DNA of 64,000 bases from Muscardinus avellanarius (lineage: Eukaryota; Chordata; Mammalia; Rodentia; Gliridae): assembly GCA_963383645.1 (NCBI GenBank), contig OY726560.1, forward strand, positions 148,873,052 to 148,937,051, given 5' to 3'. Under the pieces are notes generated by a model. It saw only the letters and a program-made list of their open reading frames with translations, was not told the DNA's origin and ran no database searches. A program made the position numbers and the translations under genes. Below, in pieces: positions 12,736 to 26,100 of the stretch (position 1 is its first letter; each line of letters starts with the position of its first letter).

Positions 12736-12805
12736 TGAGGCCTGTGGGCGCCGGCGGTGGGTCACGCTGTAGCCATACCTGATCTCCGCGTTCCTTCCCT
12801 TGTAG

Positions 12806-12849
12806 TTATTCAACTCTTTGTGCTCCAGCCGTCCAAAGTGCAGCCAGAG
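12806..12849 (+). CDS. SLC18A2: SLC18A2 exon 8 (44 bp)
   Basis: This small exon lies between introns of 75 and 69 bases. The acceptor is ccttgtag and the donor gtgagt. It encodes residues 264-278 (VIQLFVLQPSKVQPE), the end of TM6 and the start of the central cytoplasmic loop. Confidence 0.93.
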
Positions 12850-12918
12850 GTGAGTAGCTGGGGGCGGAGGGAGGGCCCTGCCGTGGAGACTCCCCTGACC
12901 TCTGTTTTTTCTTGACAG

Positions 12919-12979
12919 AGTCAGAAGGGGACACCACTCACCACGCTGCTGAAAGACCCGTACATCCTCATCGCAGCAG
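12919..12979 (+). CDS. SLC18A2: SLC18A2 exon 9 (central loop)
   Basis: The acceptor is cttgacag and the donor gtaggg. It encodes residues 279-298 ([20 protein letters not shown]), the cytoplasmic loop that joins the two six-helix halves, and the entry into TM7. Confidence 0.95.
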
Positions 12980-13087
12980 GTAGGGTCCCTGGTTCCGCTC
13001 AATCGAGGCCCCACCTGGAGGTGGGGGTGGGTGACAGGTGTCAGTTTCCATTTTGCTGCTGGGAATTGGATCCATAGAAGAGAATAA

Positions 13088-13292
13088 AAGGTGGTGGTGC
13101 ACCGCTGGAATCCCGGAGCTTGCAAGGCTGAAACAGGAGGATGGCAGGTTCAAGACCAGCCTCAGCAACTTAAGTGAGGACCTCAGCGACATAGTGAGAC
13201 TCTGTTTTAAGATAAAAATAAAAAATAAAAACAAGACTGGAGGTGTAGCTCAGAGGTAAAACCCCCTCGGTTCAGTCCCTAGAACCCCCCTA
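13088..13292 (+). mobile_element. B1-dID SINE, diverged
   Basis: Left half starts at ggtggtggtgcaccgc; right half ends gttcagtccctagaac. It lies just after exon 9. Confidence 0.8.
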
Positions 13293-14814
13293 ATACTCAC
13301 ACAATAGAAGAGATTTCTGACTCTCAGCCAAGGCCTTCTTTCTGTTTTGCTCTTCACCTGGGCAAGTCTGAGTGTTGTGCACATGCTCTGCAGAGCTGCC
13401 AGGGCAGTGGACGGCCATGGGAATGCCCAGCCGCAGGGGCCTGCTCAGAGCCAAGCCTGCTCGCTCCCTTTGTGTGAAGGGCCAGGCTGCTACTGTTTGG
13501 CCTTGAACTTTCTGTAAAGACTTGCATGGCAGGAGGTCTTAGTGGGCATTCTGAGTCCACTCTGTAAGAATGGAGACAGACAGCTGAGTCTAGAAGATAA
13601 CTCCTCCTGCATGCCTTAGAGCCGCAGAGAGGTCATTGGGAAGCATGGCCTAGATGGGCTCAAAGCAAGCTCGGTGGCTCCCATGAAGGAGAAGAGGTTA
13701 CATTCACCCAAGCAATGATGTCTCAGGTCATCCAGGCGGCATGGCAGCAGGCCACATGCCTCCCAGCCTGGGGCTGCCTGGTGATGGGCCAGCCTGACCC
13801 TGAGTGCCCAGGTCAGTGGCCCTGTGTCAGGCCTGCAGAGGGCCTGGGTGCCTGCCGCTCTCTGGTGTGGCCCTGCAGTGTGGGGCAGATCCAGCCACGG
13901 GCAGCTCAGTCCAAGCAGGCTCACACTCCCTGAGAAGGCTGAGGGCCTGGGAGAACTGGGCCCTGCCTCCCTAAGGATATTTAAATCAGCCTTTTTTGGA
14001 AGCCCCAGGCTGGTTTTGCTTAACCCTTCTACTCTTAGATGTGGTCAGGGCAGCTTAGCTGGGGAGCAGAGGCCTCTCCATGTAGGTGGAGAGCCCTGCA
14101 AAGGGCAGGTTACACCCCACAGCTGAGCTTCCTTGGAGCCCTGGCATCCTAATGGGGACGAGAGGGGTGTGTTGGGGAGTGGAGCCCCAGAGATGTGACA
14201 CCACAAACCTTGGACACTTCTGGGCGGGGCTAGGAAACTTGGACCCCTCCTGCCTGGGATTTCTTGGAACCTCACTGCCTGGGCCCCATTGTTAGAAGGA
14301 AATACAAAGGTCTACCCAACATGTCAGACTATTCAAAGCTCAGGGACAGGGAGAAGGAAGAGGATAAAAATGGGGGAGGGGAGAAGAATCCAGTCGTTTA
14401 CATGTTCTGCCTTTAAATGTCACAGAGAACGAGGAAAATCTTTCCTCATTATACACACACCTGCACCATGATTGCATAGAGTTCTCTGAATTTGCTCTAG
14501 CAAATGACAGGTTCCAGGGAGCAGAGCGCAGGAGGCCCCCAGCACAATGGAGAACTGCTCCGTGTATCTTTTTCCAGATGGTTTTGTATTTACAAAAGGT
14601 CCAGTTAATGGAGTGATAAAGAATATTTGCATAGAGACCCTATATGTTTAGTTGATTTAAAAAAAAAGATCCCTTTGTAGCACACCTGTACCAACAGCAG
14701 TCATCCTTCTTGGATTTTATGGCATCTCAGGACATCATTAGACATGTTCCTGTTCATTGTAAAAGAAAACAGAGTCGCAGGAGCCTCAGGCTGCCTGGTA
14801 CCCTGTGCGCTCTG

Positions 14815-14900
14815 TAAATTGCCTGGCTATTGGGTGGCCTCAAACAAGTAGGTTAAACCAAATGATCTGTAAGACTCCTTCCAGTTCTAAACTCTAACTC
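14815..14900 (+). mobile_element. L2/MIR3-like 3' end fragment
   Basis: aaatgatctgtaagactcc, ttccagttctaaactctaac and ctatgactctgg resemble the conserved 3' end of L2-family repeats. Confidence 0.5.
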
Positions 14901-14920
14901 TATGACTCTGGGGTTCTACT

Positions 14921-14944
14921 ACAATAATAATAATGATAAGAATA

Positions 14945-14975
<31 letters not shown>

Positions 14976-14985
14976 CAACAACAAC
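14921..14985. repeat. Imperfect AAT/GAT/AAC microsatellite
   Basis: Trinucleotide array with mixed units (aat, gat, aac) in intron 9. Confidence 0.9.
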
Positions 14986-15133
14986 CACCCATTTCTATCT
15001 CTTTGGCTTGCTACTTACCTTTTACTTACGGGAGTGGGGGAGGTCCTAGATGTTATGAGCCAGAGCCCTAGAGTCCAACTGTGTTTGGAGACAGTGGAGA
15101 CACTCATGGTGTGAGGTAGAAGAAGCTTGTTAA

Positions 15134-15271
<138 letters not shown>

Positions 15272-15469
15272 TGATTCTAGAGCTTTTGTTACCAGGACGG
15301 ATCCTGTGGATGTAGCTGTACTGAACTGCCACATCGGGGTGATAAAGCGATTTCTTCTGTTTGACTCTTAATGCAGTGTCTGGGGCAACTTTGGGGTCTA
15401 TCTTGACTCTGAGTTTTGTATCGTCTCTGAGGGATGCTTCAAGTGAAAAGGTGAAAGTATAGCAAGATA

Positions 15470-15850
15470 TTGAGATTGAGAGAGACGATGGACATAACTT
15501 TTATTGTATTGTTATATTGTTCTATTTTATTATCATTATTGATAATCTCTTACTGTACCTATTTTATTTTTATTTAGTTAGTTTTTGTATTGGGGACTGA
15601 ACCCAGAAGCATTCTACCACGGAGCTATACCTCTAGCCCTTCTTAATTTTGAGATAGGGTCTCCCTAAGTTTCTGAGGCTGGCCTCAAACTTGTGATCCT
15701 CCTATCTCAGTCTCCCAAGTTCTAGGACTAGAGGTGTGTGCCTGGCTTGTACCTATCTTATAAATTACACTTTATCATAAGTATGTATGTGCAGGGAAAA
15801 TAGTATATAGAGGGTTTGGTGCTGTTTGCAATTCCAGCATTGACATGATT
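15470..15850 (+). mobile_element. Fossil repeat, possibly DNA transposon, split by a SINE
   Basis: ctcttactgtacctatttta resumes after the SINE as tataaattacactttatcat, with gtatatagagggtttggtgc. This resembles an old mammalian DNA-transposon end by recall. Confidence 0.4.
15575..15750 (-). mobile_element. B1-dID SINE, diverged
   Basis: Right half gtattggggactgaaccc and left half down to tgcctggctt; the B1 half is internally shortened. It lies inside an older fossil (15470-15850). Confidence 0.8.
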
Positions 15851-16677
15851 GTAACTCTGTAAATATTGTTCGAGGCTGAGTTTTGTAGGATGCTGTGTTT
15901 ATTTTATTTTATGTTTTTTATGAACTTGCGTTTTCTGAAGTTAATAATTGCCTGTCATTTTCCTTCATCTTCATGCAGCATGTAGGAACCTATCCCAGAC
16001 ACTCTGGCTGAGAAGAAAGATCCTTTCAATGCAGCCAAGGCCATCGGCCAGCCTGGCCTCTTCAAGGCTCACTCCTTTGTGGACCTCTGGCCCAGTTCTC
16101 CAGTTGAGGCTCCCTAAGCCGCGCTGGGGCTTCCTCCCTGTGCTCTGGGCATCTTCTTCGCCGCCCTGTTTCCTGTGTCCTTCTCTCCTCCATCCTTTCT
16201 TGGTTCCCGCCCTCACCAGGAGGGAGTGAGTCCTCCAGCAGCTTTGGGGAAGAGGGTGCAGGGTCTGCGAAGTTCTCTGAGATCCGACTTATCTGCAAAC
16301 GTCTCCTCCCTCTGTTTGGCTGACTTAGTCTGCACCTGTGATCCTGCTTGGAAATCATTTCCTTCAGAGTTCTGAAGCCACCATTGCATGGTGTTCTAGC
16401 CCTGGGGTTGCTTCCTGCAGCCCGAGGGGCCGTCTTCCTCTCTGGCGAGGAGCGTCTGTGATTAATCCCTAGTGGGCTCCGTTCCCTCCACTGTGCCGGG
16501 CACTTTTGGGGTCAGCCCTTGCACTTGGGGACGGCACCCTTCATTCTGGAAACCCCTTTTGCATGATGATTTTCACTAACTTCCTCCCCACTCAGTTTTT
16601 TCTTTTATTCATCACACTGTTGGATGTTGGACCTCTGTCAATTTTACTTTCTTACCTGCTTTTCCACTTTTGCCATT

Positions 16678-16728
16678 TATTTATTTAAATATTTAAATAT
16701 TTATTTATTTTTTATATTTATTTATTTA

Positions 16729-16772
<44 letters not shown>
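16678..16772. repeat. TTTA then GT microsatellite at a SINE tail
   Basis: TTTA-rich sequence to 16732, then GT to 16772, abutting the 3' end of a minus-strand SINE. Confidence 0.93.
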
Positions 16773-16775
<3 letters not shown>

Positions 16776-16965
16776 GGGGATGGAACCCAGAGGCCTTCTA
16801 CCTCCGGGATACACCTCCAGACTTATTTTCTATTTTATTTGGAAGCAGGGTCTCACTAAGTTACTGAGCGCCTCACAAAGCTGCTGAGGCTGGCTTCGAA
16901 CCCGTGATTCTCTCTCAGCCTCCCAAGCACTGGGATTACAAACATGCACCACCATGCCTGGCTTT
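16773..16965 (-). mobile_element. B1-dID SINE
   Basis: Starts tactggggatggaaccc and ends ccaccatgcctggctt; preceded by a GT/TTTA array. Confidence 0.87.
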
Positions 16966-17037
16966 AGCCCTTCATTTATTAATTTGTAAATGACCTATTG
17001 AACTTTGTCAAGTGGTGCTGTCATATTTTAGTTTCTG

Positions 17038-17225
17038 CAGTGCTAGGATGAACCCAGCGCTTGCCCGTGCCAGCCAAGTGGTCTGTCTACCCCATGCTTT
17101 TAAAAATCTTTACAATCTCATGACAGGGTCATATTAAGTTACCCAGGCTAATCTCGAATTTGTAATTCTCCTGTTTTAGCCTCCTGAGTAACTGGGATTA
17201 TACATGTGTAGCACCACATCAGCTT
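17038..17225 (-). mobile_element. Old B1-dID SINE with long ID half
   Basis: Here the ID-like half still has the segment (gcgcttgcccgtgccagcc) that most copies in the window lack, and the copy is diverged. It therefore looks older than the others. Confidence 0.7.
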
Positions 17226-17263
17226 CGTATCTTAAATTTGAAGAGCCTCTTTGTGCCTACCTT

Positions 17264-17264
<1 letters not shown>

Positions 17265-17313
<49 letters not shown>
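17265..17313. repeat. GT microsatellite
   Basis: About 24 GT units, beyond the 5' end of an old SINE. Confidence 0.95.
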
Positions 17314-17314
<1 letters not shown>

Positions 17315-18119
17315 GGTGCTTGTTGAGTTGACACCCTCTGGACATTTCATAGGATGATGTGGATTCTATCCCAGCTTCCATGCTGCTTCTGGTGGCCTCC
17401 ATGTGGGTGGGGGCCCTGGTCGCCCCAACCCATTCTAGTTCAGCTTATCTAGAGAAGCTGCCTCCTGCCAGAGTGAAGGATGAAAGGTCTGGGGTCCAGC
17501 TTTTCTCACAGAAGCCTTCCTATTTCCAGCTTCAACTCTTAGCCGACCTTCTTCCAATCCTCTTGTTCCTTGGTTCCTGAACTTTCTAGACTCTGCAGCA
17601 CAGGCTTCTGGCTGGTGTCTCCACGTGCAGGTGGAAGAGACACACATAGCATCCTGCAGGTCCTCACTGTTCTTCCCCTGCCTGCTCCTTCTCTCTGCCT
17701 ACACCCCCTGTTCTTAAGCAGCCATGGGGTGGGGCAGGGGAGACGTGTGTCTAGAACTTCCATTTTTTCTTTTACTAACATTTACATGGAAATCCAGGTG
17801 GGAGTGACGTACGACCCATGGATTCCATCTGCCCTGGTTGACTGCAAGTTCATCATTCATTTCTGATAGAGCATATTGTTCTTTTTTAAGGTTATGCCAT
17901 AAAATTTCAGCCTATGCCTATTTTGGGGCATTTGTGTTTATTCTAGTTTGTGTCATTAGAGACCGGACTGCAGAGACGATCCTTCACGGGCGTTCCCTGT
18001 ATGTTTGGAAATACATCTGCAGGGCAAAATCCTAAAAGCCGAATGGATGCTTAGCGCCGGGGAGCCCTGGACACACACAGCTGTTACGTCTCTCCAGCAA
18101 CGGGTGGGTGAGAAAGGGG

Positions 18120-18770
18120 CCTCGTCTTAATTCTATTAAGGGAAATTGAGCATCTTTTCATATACTTATTAGCTGATGTCTTACTCATATACTTGGTCCA
18201 TTTTTCTATCGAGTTGTTTGCCCTTTGCTTGTGAAGCGTTCTTCCTATATAACATATTAGTCCTTCATCAGAAGTTCTGCAGAGACAGCCCTTGCTTTTC
18301 GGTATGTCTTCTGACTTGATGGGTTCTATTTTGGGTGCTCAGATGCTTAAAGTGTCACCAATCAGATTTAACAGCCTTCTTTCTCATCGTTGCCAATTCA
18401 GGTCTAGCTCTGTAAGGCCTTCCCCGTGACCAAGATTATTAAAAAAAACAACAACTCTGTTTTTCTTTAACACATGATTTTTTAGATTAAAATGATTAAC
18501 TTTGATGCAGTTAATTTTGTTTTAACATAGGCATTAGGGATGTGGTGCTTTGTTTTTTTTTTGTTTTTTTGTTTTTTTCTGATTGGCCTCTGTTGTCCCA
18601 GGGACACTTTTATAGGAGGTCTCTGATGTTCCTATCTTCTTTGTTCTCTGAATGGCCATGTGGTTTTTATTTCTGGATTCTCTCTTCTGTTCCATTGATC
18701 TGCCTGTCATTCCTGTGTCAGGACCTCGCTGTCAAATCTCTGGACTTCAGAATGTTACTTAATGTCTGGA
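18120..18770 (-). mobile_element. Old L1 ORF2/3' remnant, antisense
   Basis: The stretch from gagcatcttttcatatac through gagttgtttgccctttgc, and later tttatttctggattctctc with ttccattgatctgcctg, follows the reverse complement of the L1 ORF2 C-terminal region. Strongly diverged. Confidence 0.65.
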
Positions 18771-18775
18771 AGGCT

Positions 18776-18978
18776 AAGCCAGGCACTGCGGCACACACCT
18801 CTAATTCCAGTTCTTGGGAGGCTGAGGCAGGAGGCATGCACGTTCACTGCCAGCCTCAGCTACTCTGTTTCAAAATAAAAAAATAAATAAAAATTAGGAC
18901 TGGGGGTATAGTTTGGAGGCAGAATGCCTCTGGGCTCAATCTCCTGCACCACAAAACAAAGAAACAAACAAAAAACAC
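18776..18978 (+). mobile_element. B1-dID SINE
   Basis: Shortened B1 half, ID half ending ctcctgcaccac, tail of CAAA units. Confidence 0.83.
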
Positions 18979-19916
18979 TTGGGAGGCTAGTCCCTGCACA
19001 TATACTTGTTTCTTTAAGAACTTACTGACTATCCATCCTAGATAGTCAATATCTAGGTGTCCAGCTCACACGTGGACACTTCACAGGGAGCTTCTTGGTT
19101 CTGACTTGGGCTAGCATTTTCAATACCATAGCTCCAAACTTCCTGGCAGTCAAAACAGAAGAGGGAACCCAAGGACCTTCAAAGTCTTTAAAAAAAGTCA
19201 TGGAAGAGCGTGAGGGGCGCGGCTCACTGCACTCACCTCTTGCACGCGCTCAGCCGCAAAGCTTTTCCAGTGTCTCTGATGTCTCCGCTTAACCGACTTA
19301 TGATCCTAATTGAATGTGCCCTGGGCCTGTGCAGGGACTTCAGCCCTCCATGCTTGTCCTCTCCAGACACCGCCCGAGGCTTCCTTCATAAAGTCTTTAA
19401 GGTCAGCCAGGAGCCCTGGGCCGCGCGGGTGAGATAGCAGAGCCAGGCTGCCAGATGCCACCTGGAGATCCTGCAGGCTGGTCACGTGCCGGTGTTTGTC
19501 TGACGAGTGCCGCACGTTCCCACTGCCGAGGATATTTCCATTTACCTCAGAGGTCGAGAAATCTAATTTCTATACGTGTTTCCTCAGCTGTAATGTGAGG
19601 GAAAACAAGCAACTGTGTGTGGGTGTCTTCAGCGTGGGGCCGTGGCTCCTGCAGCCCCTCAGGCCCCCGAGCTTGGGGACATCACAGGTGCTGACGTACA
19701 GAGGGCCCAGTGCACAGAGGCCACAGCCGTTTCCCTGGAAACCCCGCAGCCCAGCCTCTTGCTGCCACGCTCCTACGATCCTACGTAGACAGGGCTATTC
19801 TGCTTGTATGTGACGCTCCTTGGTTCTGGAGAAGGACGCAAAGTCAGAGCCAGATGATCTTACTGGCTGCGTGGGCGGCAGGTGACCACTCTTGTTGGAT
19901 GCCGTGGCTCTGGCCA

Positions 19917-20144
19917 TCGTTGTCGTTGTTATTTTGCGGTACCGGGGATTGAAACCAAGGGCATTTTACCTTCGAGCTACTCCCCTACCCCCCAGCCCTA
20001 TTTTTTATTCCTTATTTTGTAACAGGGTTTCACTAAGTTGCGGAGGGCCTCACTAAGTAGCTGAGGCTGGCCCTGAACCTGTGATCCTCTTGTCTCAGCC
20101 TCCCAAGTACTGGGATTACAAGTGTGCACCACCATGCCCAGCTT
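19917..20144 (-). mobile_element. B1-dID SINE
   Basis: Complete minus-strand dimer from gcggtaccggggattg to ccaccatgcccagctt. Confidence 0.87.
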
Positions 20145-20919
20145 GGCCATAGTTTTCAGGGGGAATAAAGATGGCTCCCCATTCACGTTGCAGAGGCCCC
20201 TTGCCAGCCTGGGCCCCAGCGTCCTCTTCTTCCATTTGGCAGGGAGGCCCGGAGTTTGGGTTGGAGGTGAGCAAATCATTTCATGGTGCTTGTTTGTACT
20301 TCAAGTTCTAGTCAGAAGTCTAGGCTAGGTGACTTCTGGGCACCTCTGTGCTTTGGGGCTCTGAGTCCAAGGGGAAGCTCAGGCCTTGAGCAGGCCCCAG
20401 GCAAGATGGAGCCACTCTCTTGCTTCTGACCCACCTGTCTTGAATGAGATGCGGCCGTGCAGTGTGGGATGGGGAAGGGTCAACAGCCTGCCAGGCAGGG
20501 GCTTTTTCTGATCCTAGACAGCTGTGACCTCATGGCTCGCCCTGTGGCAGCCCAGCAGGGTACCAGAAGACAGGACTACTGAGGGTCCATGGTTCCAGTA
20601 TGTGAGGGCTCAGGGGAGGGCGACCTGAGACCATTTCTGGGCTCTGCCTCCTGGCCGGGCCCTTGGGGACATTCAGGGAGGGGTCATGAAGAGCTTAGAA
20701 GGGGCCCCAGAGCACATTCCCACCAAAAACTCTGGGGTGCAGGTCTAGCCCCCGGGGCTTCAAGATGGCTCCAGCCTTTCCCTGACTTGCTGATCCAGGC
20801 TGTGGGCAGAGGCAGGATTTATGTAAAGAATTGGGAGTGGATCAAAGAGTTCCCTGGGGTGAGCTCTGTGGCGCCATCAGAAATGAAGGAGGAGGCTGCT
20901 GGGATTCCCTGTCAGGAAG

Positions 20920-20921
<2 letters not shown>

Positions 20922-20961
<40 letters not shown>
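20922..20961. repeat. GT microsatellite
   Basis: Twenty GT units in unique sequence of intron 10. Confidence 0.95.
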
Positions 20962-20962
<1 letters not shown>

Positions 20963-22001
20963 TTCCTGGGCACATGTATCGACCCAGCCAACACTTCCTC
21001 TTCTAGTTGAGTTGGGAAATGTCCTAGAATGAAATCTTGTTGGGTTTGTAGCTGACACAGATGTGGAAGAGAGAGGAAGTTAGTCAGTAGGTCACCGATT
21101 CAAAAAACTCTCCAGGGGCAGAAACAAGGGCCTGAAGGGATCACGGTGCAGTTAACAGAGCTTTCCTACACAGTCTGGGTGGGGCCGGTGGGGTGATGCA
21201 CCCATGTTCTACAAGCCTCTTGTGGCCTGGCAATGAGGGGGCTGTGCCAGGAGGTGAGTAACCGAGGAGCCCGAGCCGCAAGAAGCCCTGTGGCATGCCT
21301 TGGGTCCCCTGTTGCATCTTCGGATGGTCTCAGTCATCTGTGTAGCCAGGATTGGGGGCTGCGTGGGTGTTAGGCATCAAGCCCCCAAGTAGAGAAATGA
21401 CCTGAGGAGAGCTGGTGGGTGCCCTGTTACCAGAGAGCCACCGGAAGCCCCAGAGCTCTCCCCTGGAGGAGGCCGAGGGTGGCTGGGTCTTGTGCTGGTG
21501 GCCAGGCTGGGGGGAGGCTGAAGCCATCCTCCTTTGGCCCTGGATGCAAGGCAGCTGTGGTGGATGGAGGTCAGAGGGCATCACTGAGGGCCTGAAGTCA
21601 GTACACTTTTCCTGTGTTGGAGCTAACTGGGAAGTGACTGTTTAGAAGAGTCGTGGCCCCCGCCTGGGTCTCGAAGCAAAGTGAGAAGGCGCCTCTCGTG
21701 ACTTTGGGCTGAGGGCTCTGCACTCCAGATGGGCAGCCATTTGAGACACTGAGGGCCACTGAGTTCCAGGTGCTGTGGCTCCATGGTTGTGGCCGGGTGG
21801 GAGCCCTGGTGAGCAGAGGCTGAACATCACAACGGTGCCGATAGGCTCTTTCCTCCTGACGGCCAGCTGTGCCCTGAGCACCTGCTGTCGCCATGGAGCG
21901 AGGCCACGGGGAGCTCACTGCAGCATGGGCGAGGCCCGCAGGCCTGGGGAGAAATGGGAAGATGGGGTTTGCATAGCACTGTGGTTGGACCTGAAGGGCA
22001 T

Positions 22002-22027
22002 ACAAGCATGTGCCACCGCACCCGGCC
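22002..22027 (-). mobile_element. B1 head fragment
   Basis: Only the last 26 bases match (acaagcatgtgccaccgc and onward to the canonical ccgg end). It could be a remnant or chance. Confidence 0.4.
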
Positions 22028-22672
22028 TGATTCTTTTGAAGACATTTTAATGGTGACAAGGGCCACATTGTCATTGTCTTCTCGCAAGCCGGTGCTGTGC
22101 TGGGCACATGGCTATCAATAAATGTTTGCTGAATCAGATTACACTGAGCAATTCTTTGGCCGCTGCATATTGCTAAGCATGATGGAAATGATTCCTTAGG
22201 ACAAGAATGAGATTGCTCTTTATTATTACTTCCTAGGGTCCCTGGGCCTGGAATGATCTGGTTTTGAATTTTGCTCATGGAACCCATCATCTTGAAGGCC
22301 GTACTGTGTTGGAGGCTCGACCTTTCTTAGGGTTTGATGGCTTATATTAGTGCCTTGTCTTTAAAGGGAAAAGGTCACACGTGCTCATTTGTGTGCTCGT
22401 GAGCTGCCTGGAACAGAAAGGCCGCAAGCCATTCTGTCTTTGAAATGTAGCAGGTACTCGCTGACCACCTCATATTGGATGTGATCATTATTGAGAACAA
22501 AACAACTTTTACCATTTGTGGGAAAGGCTTGGATCCAAAGCTGGTGTACCTGATTTCAAGAAAACACACACACATGCACATGCTAAAATTATTAAGAATT
22601 TGAAAAGTAGCTTCTCTTAATGAGGTTGTTCTGCCATTCTTTTTCTTTTCTCTTCTCTCTCTCTCTTTCTTT

Positions 22673-22875
22673 CTTTTTGTGGTACTAGGGATGGAACCCA
22701 GGGGCATTCTACCTCTGAGAGGCACCCTCAGCCCTATTTTTTATTCTTTATTTTGAAACAGGGTCTCACTGAGTTGCAAAGAGCCTAAGTAACTGAGGCT
22801 GGCCTCAAACCATGACCCTCCTGTCTCAGCCTCCCGAATGCTGGGGTTACAAGTGTGTGCCACCATGCCAGGCTC
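22673..22875 (-). mobile_element. B1-dID SINE
   Basis: CT-rich tail (22641-22676), then the complete minus-strand element. Confidence 0.87.
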
Positions 22876-23688
22876 TGTTCTTTCATTCTTAAATGAGTTG
22901 AAATGGACACAGCTACTGATGGCCGAGCCTGGTTTGATTCTCTTGGGCTTTCCTGTCCAGGTCAGGGGCCTGGTCAAGGCAACCACTGTCCTACCAACAA
23001 GAAATCACTCTGACTCTTTAGAACCCAGGGGGATACACGCTTTCTACCTAGGACAGATTAAACCTTGGGCACAAGATCATAGTCACATATGACTTTGCCA
23101 ACAAAAATGACTACCTAATTTTTTTTTTAATATGAAAAGATGTTCAGAAGGCAAATTGAAAAAAGCAGGATGTAGATAGAGCAGTAGATATAGCACAATC
23201 CCATTCTCATGCACAAAATCCTGTGCGCACGCACACAGATGCGTATAAAGTTACAAGGACCATAACCGTGGTGACCAGCAGAGTGATGGGGTTTTGATAA
23301 TCTTAACTGCTCTCTTGTTTCCTCTCTCAATTTCCCCTAATTCTTTCAATGACCACATCTTACTTTTGTCTCATGGAATGGTAAAGAGGAGGAGGACGTG
23401 ATGCTGGCACACATAGGTGCCTGTTCCTGGGCTCCCACAGCTGTCCATACTGGTCCATGTGTAACATCTGCACCAGACAGAGATGGAGGCGAGATGAACC
23501 TGCGGGTAGAGACAGTTTTCATTGCTGGTGCCGCTCAGCAGCTTTGAGGGATGGATGAGCCATGTGGGGCCCGGGCTGGAGCTGTCGGGCACCGGATATT
23601 AGCTGCTTGGGTGCAGGCCCCGGGCTTCATTTCATCTGCTCTAATCAGCACTGTGGCGTCTGTGATTATTAGTTTTTCTAACATGTGA

Positions 23689-23811
<123 letters not shown>

Positions 23812-23996
23812 TAAGATGAAATGAAAATAGCATTCATTCATTCCGTTATATCGATAATGTGGTTCTTAAAAAAAAAAAGCCAAGCATTTCTACCTTAGCT
23901 GTTACAAGTAATTGTTTTGATTCCTATTGAAAATGTGTACTGGGGAAAACAACAACCCTAAGTGCTCATTTATTGATGTGGTTTTTCTCTTGATAG

Positions 23997-24048
23997 GTGG
24001 CTCTGTGCTCTTCTAGGAATGATAATTGTCGGAATCAGCATTTTATGT
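23997..24048 (+). CDS. SLC18A2: SLC18A2 exon 12 (TM9)
   Basis: The acceptor is cttgatag and the donor gtgagt. It encodes R357 and residues 358-374 (WLCALLGMIIVGISILC), essentially all of TM9. The intron before it is only 186 bases. Confidence 0.95.
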
Positions 24049-24356
24049 GTGAGTAAGCGATGGCATTTGACGTATGGGGACGGTCAGCCACTAAGACGTC
24101 CGTCTTAGTCTCACCGCACGGCATGACAGCAGCTTGGCATTGTCGATCCTTAGTTTTGCTTTGTTTTTCATTTTATTCTAATTTTTTCATCATCTTAAAA
24201 CACTTTTCAGACAAGATTCTCCAAAGGGTGTATTTTTATTTTAGGTCAGAAAATGTTTTATTACATAGTTTACCTTAAGGTAAACTTTTTATTACACAGT
24301 TTAGTTAAGACAAAAGCCTTTTCAATACATAGTTTACCTTTTTTCCCTCCACATTT

Positions 24357-24417
24357 TCCTTCCTTCCTTCCTTCCTTCCTTCCTTCCTTCTTTCCTTCCT
24401 TCCTTCCTTCCTCTTTC

Positions 24418-24461
<44 letters not shown>

Positions 24462-24480
24462 TTTCTTTCTTCTTTCTTCT
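24357..24480. repeat. CCTT/CTTT pyrimidine microsatellite
   Basis: Tetranucleotide array, purine on the minus strand, extending the tail of the minus-strand SINE that follows. Confidence 0.95.
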
Positions 24481-24657
24481 TGTGGTACTGAGGATTGAAT
24501 TCAAGGACATTCACCTCTGAGTTACACCCTCAGACCTTTTTATTTTTATTTTTAAACAGGGTCTTGCTAAGTTGCTGAGGCTATCCTTGAATCTGCAATC
24601 CTCCTGTCTCAGCCTCCCAAGTACTAGGATTACAGGTGTGCACCACCATGGTCAGCT
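24480..24657 (-). mobile_element. B1-dID SINE, diverged
   Basis: Follows the CCTT/CTTT array; ends ccaccatggtcagctt. Confidence 0.83.
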
Positions 24658-25005
24658 TCCCCTTTCTTTTAAACACTTTAGGGCAAGTAGCTGAAATGAT
24701 AGCAAGATGTTTTTCCAGAATAAAACATTTCTACCAACAGCCAGTATCTGCCCCGCATGAGACTTTCTTGTCCTTGTCCTGCATGGAGGGTGGACTTGAC
24801 TGACCACTCCACAGATGGCAGTTAACCAATTTTCATGGTGATCATAACACTGGCTTTGAGCTTTGACTTTTAAAGACTGGGATGACAAGCCCCATTCTTC
24901 CTCCTTTGAGTTCCTCCAGAAGGGAACAGGTATACCAGACACTGAGAAAACATCTTCTTAAGACTTTTTCAAGATGACTTAAAGGTAGATATCTAATTAT
25001 TTTAG

Positions 25006-25116
<111 letters not shown>

Positions 25117-25964
25117 TAAATGTCAAACTGATTTCCCTCTAGGAGAGATTTTCTTACTCTGGTAGAGTAAGCAGACCATAGTCACTCAGCCTAAAGTTCT
25201 AGAAGCTTGAGCAGAGGCTGCAGGAAACCCCGCTTAATGCAGCCCATAGACCGTCCACACAAAGATACTTGCTAACTCATCCTCCTTATTTACTTCCTCA
25301 AAACCAGTATTCTTAAAACCTGATCTTTACAGAAGCACTGCTGTGCTTGGGCAAACATGGACTCCCTCAGGCATAGCACGTTTTCTGGGGTTTGTGTTTG
25401 TGAACAGACCTTCCCAGAGGAGGCTGGGGGACAAACTCTCTTCTTTATAGGGTTTGGTAAAGAAAAAGCAAGACCGATGTAGTGCTGACCCACTGTATGC
25501 AGAGGTTTTCATAGGCAAAGACGTGGACCGGTCTTTGAAACTATAAAATGTTAGGAAAGATCTTGTTGGTATTTTGGATAAAGAGTCTACTTTTGTTTTT
25601 CATTTGTAAAATGCTGATTGGCCACGATAAAAGTAAATGCCAAACCTGTCACACCACAAGGGCAGGAATTTAGTTATTTGTAGAGTAGAAAGAAGGATCG
25701 AGCCTTTTCTGACCTCAGATGAGGTTAGGTCCATGTGGTATCTGTACATCCGGACAAGGTCAGCACCTCCACAGTGCTAGTCCAAATTGTAATTCATTCT
25801 GCAGCTCTCGGCTCATCACCAGATCATCCCTTAATCCCCAGCCTCTGACCCATATTAGGCGATTAGCAAATATTTCTATTTGAAATAAAGAAATTTCTCT
25901 CTCTGCCTGCTGTTGCCTCCAGGAAGGGAGGGAACTAACACTTGAGTACTCCACCAGGTCCTCA

Positions 25965-26100
25965 CTGCCACCGGTCATCATCGCCCCCTCTGCAGATGGG
26001 AAAGAGTGTTCAGAGAGGTCACACCCATGCTTCCCAGCCAGGCGTGTGAACCCAGGACTCTGAGCACATACTCTTCTTTATAGTACCTGTCCCCTGCCGT
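25965..26100 (-). mobile_element. MIR-like fragment
   Basis: cagatgggaaagagtgttcag, agaggtcacacc and gtgtgaacccaggactctg follow the reverse of the MIR core. Confidence 0.55.

Noticed and set aside
21598..22290. 230-codon minus-strand open frame in intron 10
   Set aside because: GC-rich sequence without recognisable domain or splice structure; contains a B1 fragment at 22002-22027. Probably chance.
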